A stretch of DNA of 64,000 bases from Bacteroidota bacterium (GCA_947475165.1 CANJLD010000001.1:62001-126000), one strand, 5' to 3'; shown: positions 54,803 to 64,000, counted from the first letter of the stretch. Numbers and translations: made by a program. Notes: generated from the sequence alone by a model not told the origin.

Positions 54803-54826
54803 GTTGTTGGTCGACCGACTAACAAC
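54803..54826 (-). terminator. hairpin downstream of nuoN
   Basis: GTTGTTGGTCGACCGACTAACAAC is an imperfect palindrome of 24 bp starting 10 bp past the nuoN stop; on the minus strand a T-rich run follows. Confidence 0.55.
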
Positions 54827-54835
54827 AGGCCAATC

Positions 54836-56206
54836 TTATAGCAAATTTGCAAAAGCCGAAGGAAAAATACCGGCAAGAACAGTAAGCAGAATACAAATTG
54901 CAATTACAAAGCCGTAAGCAGGTTTAACGGTAAATGAAACCTCTTTACTCTCTTTGGTATACATGGCAACAATTACCTTAAAGTAATAATACACACTTAC
55001 GATACTTGCAATAACTGCCAGCACTACCAAAGCGAGGTGACCGGTTCTTACTGCCTCGCTGAAAATGTAATACTTACCAAAGAAACCTGCAAAAGGCGGA
55101 ATGCCTGCCAATGAAAGCATAGAAATAGTAAGCGCAGCAGAAAGCAATGGCTTAGTCTTTCCTAAACCATTAAAGGCTTCAAATTTTTCGGAGCCAACGT
55201 TAGCTGCTACAATAATTGCCACAGCAAAAGCAGCAATTGACGAAACTCCGTAAGCCAGCGAATAATAGAAAATGGCATTATCGGTTTTGCCGTAAAGCGA
55301 AATAATACCGAGCATTAAATAACCCGCATGTGATATACCCGAGAAGGCGAGCATGCGTTTGAATGAATCCTGATTAAGCGCAGAGAAGTTTCCGATGATA
55401 AGGGTAAGTGCCGTAACTGCCGTAAGCACCCATGCGTAATGCGAAAACGCAGGAATAAAACATGCGCTGAACAAGCGATAGAAACCTGCAAAGGCAGCAA
55501 TTTTTGCAATAGTTGCCATGGTAGCTGTGGTAAGTGTTGGCGAGCCTTCATATACATCCGGTGCCCAAAAATGAAACGGAGCAACACTTGCTTTAAATAG
55601 CACGGCAATTAAAATCATTCCTACACCTATGTAATAAAGTGGCGAAGGAGAAGCTGCTGCGGTGCACTCGCTTATTTTTGCAACATCAAACGAGCCGGTT
55701 TCGCCATAAATCAGGGCAATTCCAAAAAGTAAAACACCCGATGCAAAGCTTCCCATAAGGAAATACTTCATGGCAGCTTCGTTGCTTTTTGTGTCTTTAC
55801 GCTTGCTTCCGGCAAGTATGTAAAGCGAAATTGAAAGCACTTCAATTCCTAAAAAGAACATGGCCATGTTTCCGAAACTGACCATAGCCAGGGCACCACA
55901 TAAAGTAAAAATGATAATGGCGAGATAATCGGAAATTTTCGATTCTTCGTTTTTATAGAAATTACCGCTGAGTATTAAAATAAAAATGGCAAGCAGAATC
56001 AGCAAACCGGAAAATGCAACAGAGTAATTATCTATCATCACCATGTTATGGTAATAACCCTGATTCACTCCCCAACTCATAGCGTTTAATCCGAAAATAA
56101 TGCACAAGCCTAGCACCGCCACCGGCAAAATAAATTTGCGCAGGTTGAACATTTCTGCCAACATGCAAACCAAACCGAGTGATGATGTGTATACTATGGT
56201 TTTCAT
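54836..56206 (-). CDS. nuoN: NADH-quinone oxidoreductase subunit N
   Basis: This is a 456-residue proton-pumping membrane subunit of respiratory complex I, with about 14 hydrophobic segments. The antiporter-type signature is 'HFWAPDVYEGSPTLTTATMATIAKIAAFAGFYRL', with Lys residues expected for proton transfer. 'ALNQDSFKRMLAFSGISHAGYLMLG' is a second family motif. It follows nuoM by 3 bp, so the two form one unit. No other nuo gene is in the window. Confidence 0.93.
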   Translation of the reverse strand: MKTIVYTSSLGLVCMLAEMFNLRKFILPVAVLGLCIIFGLNAMSWGVNQGYYHNMVMIDNYSVAFSGLLILLAIFILILSGNFYKNEESKISDYLAIIIFTLCGALAMVSFGNMAMFFLGIEVLSISLYILAGSKRKDTKSNEAAMKYFLMGSFASGVLLFGIALIYGETGSFDVAKISECTAAASPSPLYYIGVGMILIAVLFKASVAPFHFWAPDVYEGSPTLTTATMATIAKIAAFAGFYRLFSACFIPAFSHYAWVLTAVTALTLIIGNFSALNQDSFKRMLAFSGISHAGYLMLGIISLYGKTDNAIFYYSLAYGVSSIAAFAVAIIVAANVGSEKFEAFNGLGKTKPLLSAALTISMLSLAGIPPFAGFFGKYYIFSEAVRTGHLALVVLAVIASIVSVYYYFKVIVAMYTKESKEVSFTVKPAYGFVIAICILLTVLAGIFPSAFANLL

Positions 56207-56209
56207 TGT

Positions 56210-57661
56210 CTATCTCAATGAGTAATTCAAAATATTATCCAACGCAGGCTGCATCATGCTCATTATTTGTTTCGGTGCTAAACCGATTTGGAAAATAGCA
56301 ACGATGATAAATACAAACACTACTAACTCTTTCCAATTCAAATCTTCGAAGGTGGCGGTGACAGTATTTGTTTCACCTAACATTACATTCTGATACATAC
56401 GCAGCATATACACCGCACCAAAAATTATTGTTAAGCCGGTTACAACTGCTAACCATGTGTTGTATTCATAAATTCCAAAAAGCAATAAAAATTCTCCTAT
56501 AAAAGCATTTGTTGTAGGTAATGCAACGCTTGCCAAAACAACTACCATAAAACATGCGGCAAATTTTGGTGCCACATTTCTTATTCCTCCTAATTGCGAA
56601 ATAGAAAGTGTGCCGGTGCGCTGCCAGATAATTTCTGCGGAAAAGAATAAACCTACCACATTAAAACCATGGGCAAACATCTGCACCGCTGCTCCTTGAA
56701 ATCCCTCGCGCGTAAGTGTGAATATTCCTGCAGCAATTAAGCCAACGTGCGCAAACGATGAAAAGGCAAACAATTTCTTTAAATCGTCCTGCTTAATAGC
56801 AATTACAGAACCGTAAATAACTCCGATAGCCGCCAATGCAATTACAAGCGGAGTCCACAAAGTAACTGCTTGAGGCACTACCGGTAATAGCCAGCGAAGC
56901 AAACCGTAAAGACCCATCTTCAACATGATTCCTGCCAACAACATTGTTCCGGCTGTTGGTGCTTCTTTATAAGTATCGGGCTGCCAAGTATGAAAAGGGA
57001 AAACAGGAATCTTAATAGCAAACGCCACAAAGAAAGCCCAGAAAATAAAAGACTGCTCTTTGCCTGAAAGATTTAAACCATACAACTGAGAGATTCCGAA
57101 ACCTCCTGCGTGCTGATATAGATAGATAAAGCCAACCAACATAAACAGCGAACCGGCAAGTGTGTAAACGAAGAATTTGAAAATAGCGCGGTTGCGGAAT
57201 TCCTGGTCTTTGTTCTCGCCCCAAAGTAAGGCGATGAAGTAAATAGGAATCAAAGCTAACTCCCAAAAGATATAGAATAAGAATCCGTCATTGGCTAAGA
57301 ATACTCCCAACAAACCAAACTGCATTAAAAGAATAAGTGCGTAGAATGCTTTAGCGTTTTCAATAGTCTTGCGAAAAGTAGTAAATATGATAAGCGGAAC
57401 TAAGAAGGTAGTCAGCGCGAGCAGCATAAAACTCAAGCCATCAAGCGATAAGGAGAATTTTATAACAGGGTTTGAAATCCAATCGTGAGTATAGGTAAGC
57501 GGAGCTAAGCCACCAGCCATAAAAGGCTGCTTTAACGAAGCGCAGAGGAGGAACGCAATTACTCCACCGCCAAATGCCGTTAATTTTGCATACCTATCGC
57601 CACTTAAATAAGTAATTAGCGAAAACAGAAGAGGAATAAAAAGCAGAGCCACTAAAATCAT
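56210..57661 (-). CDS. nuoM: NADH-quinone oxidoreductase subunit M
   Basis: This is a 483-residue proton-pumping subunit of complex I. The ATG at 57661 was chosen because the hydrophobic N-terminus starts there ('MILVALLFIPLLFSLITYL'); an ATG 33 bp upstream adds a polar extension. The family signature is 'HTWQPDTYKEAPTAGTMLLAGIMLKMGLYGLLRW', and 'KQDDLKKLFAFSSFAHVGLIAAG' follows. Upstream lies 421 bp of non-coding sequence and a surface-protein gene on the other strand, so nuoM is the first gene of this unit and nuoL and others must be elsewhere. Confidence 0.94.
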   Translation of the reverse strand: MILVALLFIPLLFSLITYLSGDRYAKLTAFGGGVIAFLLCASLKQPFMAGGLAPLTYTHDWISNPVIKFSLSLDGLSFMLLALTTFLVPLIIFTTFRKTIENAKAFYALILLMQFGLLGVFLANDGFLFYIFWELALIPIYFIALLWGENKDQEFRNRAIFKFFVYTLAGSLFMLVGFIYLYQHAGGFGISQLYGLNLSGKEQSFIFWAFFVAFAIKIPVFPFHTWQPDTYKEAPTAGTMLLAGIMLKMGLYGLLRWLLPVVPQAVTLWTPLVIALAAIGVIYGSVIAIKQDDLKKLFAFSSFAHVGLIAAGIFTLTREGFQGAAVQMFAHGFNVVGLFFSAEIIWQRTGTLSISQLGGIRNVAPKFAACFMVVVLASVALPTTNAFIGEFLLLFGIYEYNTWLAVVTGLTIIFGAVYMLRMYQNVMLGETNTVTATFEDLNWKELVVFVFIIVAIFQIGLAPKQIMSMMQPALDNILNYSLR

Positions 57662-58082
57662 AAGCGGGCGCAAATAAGCAGAATTATGTTTCAATTATAA
57701 AACCTGCCAAAATGATTTTTAAACGAATTACTAACAACCGGTAATGAAAAAACAGATTTTAGATTTCAGAAGCGAGATTTACGATTGTCCCCTAAGATTC
57801 CTCCGTTGCCCATAGCTATACAAACAATAGCGTAAATGTTAGTAAATGAATCACCTTTGAAGCAGTTTCTAAAGCCCTTATGTTTTTATTTGCGCAAGAA
57901 GCTATTGAAACTGACTTGCCACAATTTTTAACCTGTATTTTACCCGCTGGATGTGCGAAATGGATTGAAACATTTTGAATTCGATAGCAGTTTAAACAGG
58001 TAGGAAACCGAGGAAATGTTTTATAAACGATGCAACAGTTACACCCGTAATGAGCATCTAAATTAAAAATACAAACTAAGCC
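57662..58082. other. divergent intergenic region without recognisable gene
   Basis: This 421-bp region lies between nuoM (minus) and the PKD protein gene (plus), so it must hold both promoters. I see no convincing TAnnTTTG element at normal spacing, no RNA structure I can name and no open frame with family resemblance. Confidence 0.5.
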
Positions 58083-61000
58083 GTGAGAAGGATAATTACA
58101 CTTTTTTTAATGCTGGTATTGGCAAGCGGAGCAGCAAATGCTCAGCTAAACGCTCAATTTACTGCATCGCAGCTTTCGGGCTGCCCGCCTTTAGTGGTAA
58201 ACTTTACCAACCAATCAACCGGAGGAGTAACTTCCTTGTCGTGGGATTTTGACAATAACAATCCCCCTTCCACACAACAAAACCCTACAGCATCGTTTGC
58301 ACAACCCGGTATTTACAACGTGCGTTTAGTAGTTTCTAACGGTTCAACTACCGATACTGCTTATCAGCAAATCAGAGTTTTTCAACCGGCTACGCCTAAC
58401 TTTACTGCACCCGATAATCATGGCTGTGTTCAGCCATGTCACACGGTTCACTTTACTAACCAAACTATTCCCGGAGAAAGCCCTGTTACCCAATACGTAT
58501 GGGATTTTGGCGATGGCACTTTACCGGTGCAGGGTTATAATGTAAACCATTGTTATAATCAGGTGGGAAGTTATCCAGTAACATTAGTGGTACGCGATAG
58601 CAACGGATGCCAAACCAGCCAGATACTAGCCAACTATGTAATAATTGGACCTGGTCCGACTGCAAGCGTTACTGCCACACCTGTTCAATCTTGCACTTCT
58701 CCGCTTACAGTAAACTTTACAGGCACAGGCTCATCGCCAAATGGGGCTATTAGTTATGCCTGGTATTTTGGCAACGGAAATACATCGGCACAGCAAAATC
58801 CAATTTCTGTTTTTACTACCGGAATATATAATCCGGTGTTGATTGTAAGTGATGCATTTGGGTGTCAAGCCAGCGATAGTGTGCAGGTAGCTGTAACCGT
58901 TGTGCAGGCATATTTTGGAGTTTCTTCCCTTAGTGGTTGCGCCAATATTCCACTTCAGTTTACCGATTCTACTAACTATGCCAATACCTGGAACTGGGAT
59001 TTTGGCGATGGCACTGCTCCTGCTACCTCAAAAAATCCAACTCATTCTTATGCAGCTAACGGCAACTACACGGTTACTTTAACTGCGAGTTATAATGGTT
59101 GCACAGATACTTACACCATGCCGGTGTCTATCAATATTACCACTCCTATCAATTTTACTTTTAGTGCAGACGATACCTCCACTTGTGCGGCTCCACTAAT
59201 TGTAAACTTTAGCAATACTGCGGTAGGCGCAGCCAGTTACGCTTGGGATTTTGGCGATGGCGGAACTTCTACCATTTCTTCGCCTTCGCACACGTATACT
59301 TCGCAGGGAGCTTTTCCGGTTACTTTATCTATTGCTAACGGGCAGGGTTGTGTGAACACTATTACTTATACCAACTACATTGGTATAGGGCAATTGAATG
59401 CAGCGTTTTCAGTTGATTCTATGCAGGGCTGTACACCGCATACCGTTCATTTTACTAATTCAAGCACCTCCGATGTGCCTGTTACTTCTTATTTCTGGGA
59501 TTTTGGTGACGGCACAACCGGCACTACCAATAACCCTACGCATGTTTATACTACCAGCGGAAATTTTATCCCTTCGCTTGTAATTACCAATGCCGATGGC
59601 TGTATGGATAGCGTAGATTTAAACGGAAGCATAAATGTAGGCACAACACTCAATCCAAATTTTACCGCTACACCGTTAATTCAGTGTATTAACCAGCCTA
59701 TAGATTTTTCAAACCTTACTACCGGTGTAGGTGCGCAAACTATTTGGTTATGGGAATTTGGCGATGGCACTACCGAAACGCAGTTTGAACCAACACATGC
59801 TTATTCAGATACCGGTACTTATACTATTACTTTGACAGCTATTAACCAGGGCTGCGCTAACGATACGGTGCGCTTAGATTACATTTTAATAGTAGTGCCT
59901 AAAGCCGATTTCTATTTCAACTTTAATTGCACCAGCCCTACCAATGTTGCCTTTCACGATACTTCGCAAGGAGCGCAAACATGGTTCTGGGATTTTGGTG
60001 ACGGAACTTCTTCTACTCAACAAAGTCCAACGCACAACTATCCAACACAAAGCAATTATACCGTTACGCTTACGGTTTATAATGCCACTACCGGTTGCAC
60101 CGATTCTATAAAGAAAATTTTGCCAATTGGAACGCCAACCGCACAATTTAAGGCAGATACTACGGTAGGCTGTGTTCCTTTTGCGGTTCATTTCTCCGAC
60201 AGTTCTGTATTTGCTAACGCATGGCACTGGGACTTTGGTGACGGTGGAACCAGTACACAACAAAACCCAACACATACTTACACCAATACAGGTTTCTATA
60301 CAGTTATTTTAGTAGTTAACCCAACCGATTCATGCTCTGACAGCATTGTTAAGGTGAACTACATTGCCGCTTACGGAGTAAAAGTTGGCTTTACAGCTTT
60401 GTCAACAACCGGTTGCAAGCCTATGACGGCTTTGTTTACCGATACATCAAGTGCTTTTATGAGTACCATTGTTGGATGGAGATGGGACTTTGGCGATTCG
60501 GTTACCAGCGATACCAGTCATCTACAAAATCCTTCTTACCTGTATGGTGAAGAAGGTTACTATTCGGTGCAGCTAATTGCTACAGACGCACGAGGATGCC
60601 GCGGCTCGGTAACATGGCCAAGTTACATAGCGGTGCAGCAACCCATTGCTGATTTTACGAGCGATACAGCTGTTTGTCCAGGCGAGGCTGTTAGCTTTAC
60701 TAACCTTTCGCAAACCGGAAGCATTACCACCAGTTTCTGGGATTTTGGTGATGGAACTACTTCTACTCAAAACAATCCGGTGCATGCGTATGCTGCTTCG
60801 GGAACTTATACCGTAACTTTAATTGCTGCCACCGGCTTTGGATGTACTGATACTTTGGTAAAACCAAACCTGATGAATGTAGATACACCGGGGGCCGATT
60901 TTTATGCCGGTACTACTTTTGCTCCGTGCCCTCCGTTCCCGGTTCAGTTTACTAATAGCACTAACCGGACCGATTTAGAATGGCTGTGGTATTTTGGCGA

Positions 61001-62621
61001 TGGCGATACCAGCTCTGCTTATAACCCGCTGCACGTTTACTTCTTCCCTGGCGATTATGATGTTACCCTTATTGCTTTCGATTCTTCGGGTTGCCGCGAT
61101 ACCACTACTTATATCGATTATATCAGAGTTCGCGGACCGGTTGGTAATTTTATTGCTACACCAGATAGCGGTTGTGTGCCACTGGAAATTTCGATTACCG
61201 GAACTACGCAGTCAACTGTTTCGAGCGTGCTTGACTTAGGTGATGGACTTATTTTAACCGATACCTTAGGTATAACACATACTTATACTCAAGTAGGAAA
61301 TTACTACCCTGTTTATACACTTACCGATAGTGTGGGCTGTGTAGTAGCTTATGCCGTAGATACTATTGTGGTAGGGTTAATTCCTTACCCTGGCTTGCCT
61401 ACAGATACAACAGTATGTAAAGGAAATTATGTTGGGTTCAATTTGCCTTATGGCGACCATTTTATCTGGACATCTTCGCCTTCGCCTACTTATTTAAATT
61501 GCGATACCTGTAAAAATGTAATGTGCTCGGCACCCGATACTGTAACTCTGTATGTTACAGCCAGCACCAATATTGGCTGTGTGGCAAGCGATACGGTGAG
61601 AGTAAACGTAGATAAACTTCCTCCTATTTTCCCGGGCATATCTTTCCGTATTTGTGCAAACGATTCGTTACAATTAAGTGCCGGAGTAGGGGTAAGTGCT
61701 GCTACCTGGACACCGGGGCTTTACATTACCGACAGTACTTCGGTAAATCCAAAAGTATTCCCGCCAGATTCTATGACTTACCGCGTTACCGGTGGCAACT
61801 CAACCGGTTGCACTATTTCGCGTATTGTAAAAGTATATGTAATAGATAAGGTACAGGCAGATTTGAATATTCACGATACCCTGCTTTGCGAAGCCGGTGT
61901 GTTACCGCTTGAAGTTACTGTTTATGAAGCTTCATATAACGACACTTCTTACAAGTGGACACCACCAACTTATTTAAGTGCCGATGATATTCCGAATCCT
62001 ATTTTGGCTCCACCACCTGGCAATTATAACTATCAGGTAATTGTAAGCAGCTCAACCTGTATTGCCGATACCGAAACGGTTCACGTAACCATTGCGCCAA
62101 ATCCTACCGTGCAAGCCGGTGACGACCAAACGGTAACTCCGGGAACTACTATTCAAGTATATGCTTCTTCGCCAGATAATGTGAGTTACCACTGGCAGGA
62201 TGTTGACCCTATGACCTGTGTAAACTGCCGCAGACCTTTCCTTACAGCTACACAAAGCCAAACTGTTTTTGTTACCGTGACCAACCAATACGGTTGTTAC
62301 AAGACAGACTCAGTAAGAATACGCGTGGTGGGTTGCGAACCGGAACTTATCTTTATACCAAATACCTTTACCCCTAATGCCGATGGTTTGAACGACCTGT
62401 TGCTGGTGCGCGGCATAGGCTTACGCCAGTTAGACTTCTTCCGCGTTTACGACCGGTGGGGTAAAATGGTATACGAAACGCATAATCTTAACGATGGCTG
62501 GGATGGAAAAACTCCTGCCGGTATTGATGCCGATGTAGCTACTTACGTTTACGCAGTAAAAGGTATTTGCTCAAGCGGAAGTACTATCGAAAAATCAGGG
62601 AACGTTACTTTAGTTAGGTAA
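58083..62621 (+). CDS. giant PKD-repeat surface protein, T9SS type B
   Basis: This is a 1512-residue secreted protein. The start is GTG at 58083, giving a signal peptide (MRRIITLFLMLVLASGAANAQ). Residues about 25-1120 contain 13 PKD-type repeats marked by 'WDFGDGTxSxxxNPxHxY' (some copies vary, e.g. 'WYFGNG' or 'LDLGDG'). Ig-like Cys-rich segments follow. The C-terminal domain 'FIPNTFTPNADGLNDLLLVRG' to 'GNVTLVR' is the CHU_C/T9SS type B domain. The repeats suggest an adhesive or matrix role at the surface. A strong terminator follows at 62646. Confidence 0.93.
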   Translation: MRRIITLFLMLVLASGAANAQLNAQFTASQLSGCPPLVVNFTNQSTGGVTSLSWDFDNNNPPSTQQNPTASFAQPGIYNVRLVVSNGSTTDTAYQQIRVFQPATPNFTAPDNHGCVQPCHTVHFTNQTIPGESPVTQYVWDFGDGTLPVQGYNVNHCYNQVGSYPVTLVVRDSNGCQTSQILANYVIIGPGPTASVTATPVQSCTSPLTVNFTGTGSSPNGAISYAWYFGNGNTSAQQNPISVFTTGIYNPVLIVSDAFGCQASDSVQVAVTVVQAYFGVSSLSGCANIPLQFTDSTNYANTWNWDFGDGTAPATSKNPTHSYAANGNYTVTLTASYNGCTDTYTMPVSINITTPINFTFSADDTSTCAAPLIVNFSNTAVGAASYAWDFGDGGTSTISSPSHTYTSQGAFPVTLSIANGQGCVNTITYTNYIGIGQLNAAFSVDSMQGCTPHTVHFTNSSTSDVPVTSYFWDFGDGTTGTTNNPTHVYTTSGNFIPSLVITNADGCMDSVDLNGSINVGTTLNPNFTATPLIQCINQPIDFSNLTTGVGAQTIWLWEFGDGTTETQFEPTHAYSDTGTYTITLTAINQGCANDTVRLDYILIVVPKADFYFNFNCTSPTNVAFHDTSQGAQTWFWDFGDGTSSTQQSPTHNYPTQSNYTVTLTVYNATTGCTDSIKKILPIGTPTAQFKADTTVGCVPFAVHFSDSSVFANAWHWDFGDGGTSTQQNPTHTYTNTGFYTVILVVNPTDSCSDSIVKVNYIAAYGVKVGFTALSTTGCKPMTALFTDTSSAFMSTIVGWRWDFGDSVTSDTSHLQNPSYLYGEEGYYSVQLIATDARGCRGSVTWPSYIAVQQPIADFTSDTAVCPGEAVSFTNLSQTGSITTSFWDFGDGTTSTQNNPVHAYAASGTYTVTLIAATGFGCTDTLVKPNLMNVDTPGADFYAGTTFAPCPPFPVQFTNSTNRTDLEWLWYFGDGDTSSAYNPLHVYFFPGDYDVTLIAFDSSGCRDTTTYIDYIRVRGPVGNFIATPDSGCVPLEISITGTTQSTVSSVLDLGDGLILTDTLGITHTYTQVGNYYPVYTLTDSVGCVVAYAVDTIVVGLIPYPGLPTDTTVCKGNYVGFNLPYGDHFIWTSSPSPTYLNCDTCKNVMCSAPDTVTLYVTASTNIGCVASDTVRVNVDKLPPIFPGISFRICANDSLQLSAGVGVSAATWTPGLYITDSTSVNPKVFPPDSMTYRVTGGNSTGCTISRIVKVYVIDKVQADLNIHDTLLCEAGVLPLEVTVYEASYNDTSYKWTPPTYLSADDIPNPILAPPPGNYNYQVIVSSSTCIADTETVHVTIAPNPTVQAGDDQTVTPGTTIQVYASSPDNVSYHWQDVDPMTCVNCRRPFLTATQSQTVFVTVTNQYGCYKTDSVRIRVVGCEPELIFIPNTFTPNADGLNDLLLVRGIGLRQLDFFRVYDRWGKMVYETHNLNDGWDGKTPAGIDADVATYVYAVKGICSSGSTIEKSGNVTLVR

Positions 62622-62645
62622 TTTTAATTACCGCCTACTTTATAC

Positions 62646-62678
62646 AAACGAGCCACAGTTAAAAACTGTGGCTCGTTT
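62646..62678 (+). terminator. intrinsic terminator of the PKD protein gene
   Basis: A perfect 15-bp stem (AAACGAGCCACAGTT / AACTGTGGCTCGTTT) with a 3-base AAA loop lies 25 bp after the stop and runs into GCTTTTT. Confidence 0.85.
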
Positions 62679-62855
62679 GCTTTTTACTGTTCCTGATAAC
62701 GTCACAGCAGGTTCTTCGCTTTGCTATAGCGTTGCTTCGAGAGGAACTGTCGAGACAAAGCAGATGAAGTAATACATGCCGTGCTCCCGTTTGCGTTTGT
62801 GTGCTTTACTTGAGAAAAAAGAAGTGAACAATTGCCCGCACACTAACCCTACTTT

Positions 62856-63120
62856 TCAGCGTTTGCCAATTGGCAAATGGCATTTGCACCAATTTAATGA
62901 TGCCAACCGGTTAGCAATCGTCAACTGCTGACAAACGCTAACTATTGGTAATCTGTAATCGTTGTCTTCTGTCACCCGCTGACGATTACCTGCTTTATAT
63001 CGTTTACAAATGTCAACCACTAACGATTGGAGAACAGGAAACGTTAACGGGTGTCAACCGCTAACGCTTAGCATTCGGAAATAGTTAGCAGGTGACAGCA
63101 GAAAACGTTTGCCGACCGGA
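62856..63120. repeat. cluster of degenerate ~20-bp repeats in both orientations
   Basis: At least six direct units around the pattern TGTCAACCGCTAACGATTGG lie at 62901-62920, 62919-62938, 62929-62948, 62970-62989, 63011-63030 and 63052-63071. Inverted copies lie at about 63038-63057 and 63079-63098, and around 62856-62875. Units differ from each other at several positions, and some overlap. No open frame covers the region. The pattern is too irregular for a CRISPR array. Confidence 0.6.
62862..62877. repeat. perfect 16-bp palindrome
   Basis: TTTGCCAATTGGCAAA is fully self-complementary and lies at the left edge of the degenerate repeat cluster. It could be a protein-binding site or part of a hairpin. 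Confidence 0.6.
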
Positions 63121-63170
63121 TAGTATTATCACGGAAGTTGCGGAGGTAATAAAGGGAAAGAAAAAAGCTG

Positions 63171-63302
63171 TTACGAACGTTTTTTGCGAAAGGCTTCTAA
63201 GTGTTCTGCCTTAGCAAACACCTCATCGCCAATCAGCCAGCCTTCCAGCCTGCCGTTAATAATGGTGTCCAGAAACGGATAGCAGCGAATCTTCTTGCCG
63301 CA
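63171..63302 (-). pseudogene. C-terminal gene remnant
   Basis: The minus strand holds a 43-codon open stretch ending at 63171 with the sequence 'RCYPFLDTIINGRLEGWLI' and 'GDEVFAKAEHLEAFRKKRS', but an in-frame TGA precedes it and no start codon is available. It reads like the tail of a real protein, with a balanced amino acid composition, not random translation. I do not recognise the family. It lies beside the degenerate repeats, so the region may be a remnant of an old insertion or rearrangement. Confidence 0.35.
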
Positions 63303-63445
63303 TCACTAAATAAATATTAAAAGCAGTTCACAGTGCTATACTCACGCACCTGCTCTGTTCTTTTTGAAATAGATATGCTTATGAATTTGCTTGCCTGCAG
63401 GGTCTTTCTGCTTTGAAAAGACCCTGCCAGTTACAGTTTCAAACT

Positions 63446-64000
63446 TTACTCCTTCACAAACTTAATAATCTGCATACTTCCGTTTACCTGAATTTGCACC
63501 ATGTAAACTCCGGCAGCCAAACGGCTTACATCCACTGTTTCGGTGCCTTGTTTAAAGCCGCTCAAGCTCTTCGCCCAAACCTGCTGACCAATGTTGTTAT
63601 ACATTTTTATTTCCAGGCTCTGCGCCTTGTTCAGTTCTAACTGAATATTGCAAACATCGTGTGCGGGGTTAGGATAAACCTTTATTAAGGCAATATCCGT
63701 TACCTGCGCAATACTGCTCGGGCTGCTTAGAATAACAGAAGAAATACGCACACAACCGGTTTGGTCAGTAATGGTTACCGTGTAAGTTCCGGCAGGTAAA
63801 TTAGAAACCGTTGCCGAAGTAGAACCGGTACTCCAGCTATAAGTATAAGGCGAAGTTCCACCGTTAGGATTAGCCGTTATAGAGCCATCGCTGTTGCCGG
63901 TAGTAGGGTTCTGGCTGTTAAAGGTAACGTTCACCGAGCTGTTATCGGTTACCGAAGTGCTGCTGATACTCTTGCAGCCATTGGCATCGGTAATAGTAAC
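63446..64000 (-). CDS. SprB-repeat T9SS type A protein, C-terminal part (cut by window edge)
   Basis: The frame is open from 63446 to the right edge, giving the last 184 residues of a larger protein. One and a half SprB-type repeats are visible ('VTITDANGCKSIS', then 'NGGTSPYTYSWSTGSTSATVSNL'). The C-terminal T9SS type A sorting domain follows ('IKVYPNPAHDVCNIQLELN', 'LAAGVYMVQIQVNG'). Unlike the giant gene at 3069, this one ends with the type A tail. It is probably a cell-surface adhesin or secreted protein; its size and start are unknown. Confidence 0.88.
   Translation of the reverse strand, partial: VTITDANGCKSISSTSVTDNSSVNVTFNSQNPTTGNSDGSITANPNGGTSPYTYSWSTGSTSATVSNLPAGTYTVTITDQTGCVRISSVILSSPSSIAQVTDIALIKVYPNPAHDVCNIQLELNKAQSLEIKMYNNIGQQVWAKSLSGFKQGTETVDVSRLAAGVYMVQIQVNGSMQIIKFVKE

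Noticed and set aside
62695-62765. A possible hairpin just after the terminator of the PKD gene
   Set aside because: Arms are short and poorly matched, so it is not supported as a repeat or RNA.
62856-63120. A CRISPR array
   Set aside because: Units are degenerate, partly overlapping and in both orientations, with no constant spacer length; no cas genes nearby.

Overview
The window is a stretch of a Bacteroidota chromosome, with a Chitinophagales/Cytophagia-like flavour. The sequence evidence is: many secreted proteins ending in type IX secretion (T9SS) sorting domains, both the short type A tail and the gliding-associated type B tail; SprB-repeat and PKD-repeat giant surface proteins; a TonB-dependent receptor with a carboxypeptidase-regulatory N-terminal domain; PafA-type alkaline phosphatase; TAnnTTTG-type -7 promoter elements; and little Shine-Dalgarno signal before starts. 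No phage, transposase, CRISPR array, rRNA or plasmid gene was seen. Two tRNAs are present (Val-TAC and Arg-TCT, both minus strand).

Layout. 1-10652 (minus): two tandem M43 metalloproteases, the first cut by the window edge, then a 2527-residue SprB-repeat surface protein with 31 repeats. 10967-18268 (plus): PafA phosphatase, a lipoprotein, a fatty acid hydroxylase, a TonB receptor, an Mpo1-like protein and a DUF1571 protein. 18344-24001 (plus): a tight seven-gene operon of ketosynthase, acyl carrier protein, acyltransferase, hotdog dehydratase, thioesterase, second ketosynthase and a halogenase-like flavoenzyme. This is a compact aryl-polyene/flexirubin-like cluster and the best candidate for an uncharacterised pathway here. 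It ends at a hairpin shared with tRNA-Val. 24335-30000 (plus): LysM protein, fatty acid desaturase and three related T9SS secreted proteins. 30101-39563: small lipoprotein, Mpl ligase, a frameshifted CrtI-like oxidoreductase, DEDDh exonuclease, glycosyltransferase, DUF4139 protein, an unknown protein, a frameshifted ExbD and a short ars operon (ArsR, DUF6428, ArsC) without a pump. A 42-bp minisatellite follows.

39976-51748: cysteine desulfurase, OsmC, SRPBCC and M1 peptidase (minus), a metallophosphoesterase, an epimerase-like gene broken by an in-frame TAG, a lipoprotein, an NlpC/P60 peptidase, an amino acid permease, MtgA, a GldM-C-like secreted protein and a conserved unknown. 52086-57661: a secreted glutathione peroxidase with a T9SS tail, a DUF885 lipoprotein, and nuoN and nuoM standing apart from any other nuo gene. 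58083-62621: a 1512-residue PKD-repeat T9SS type B protein. 62622-63445 is non-coding and holds a striking cluster of degenerate ~20-bp repeats and one gene remnant. The window ends inside another SprB-repeat T9SS protein.

Three genes are interrupted (A-tract +1 near 32106, T-tract -1 near 37777, TAG at 45346). The two homopolymer cases could be sequencing errors. All domain assignments were made by eye from motifs; no search was run.
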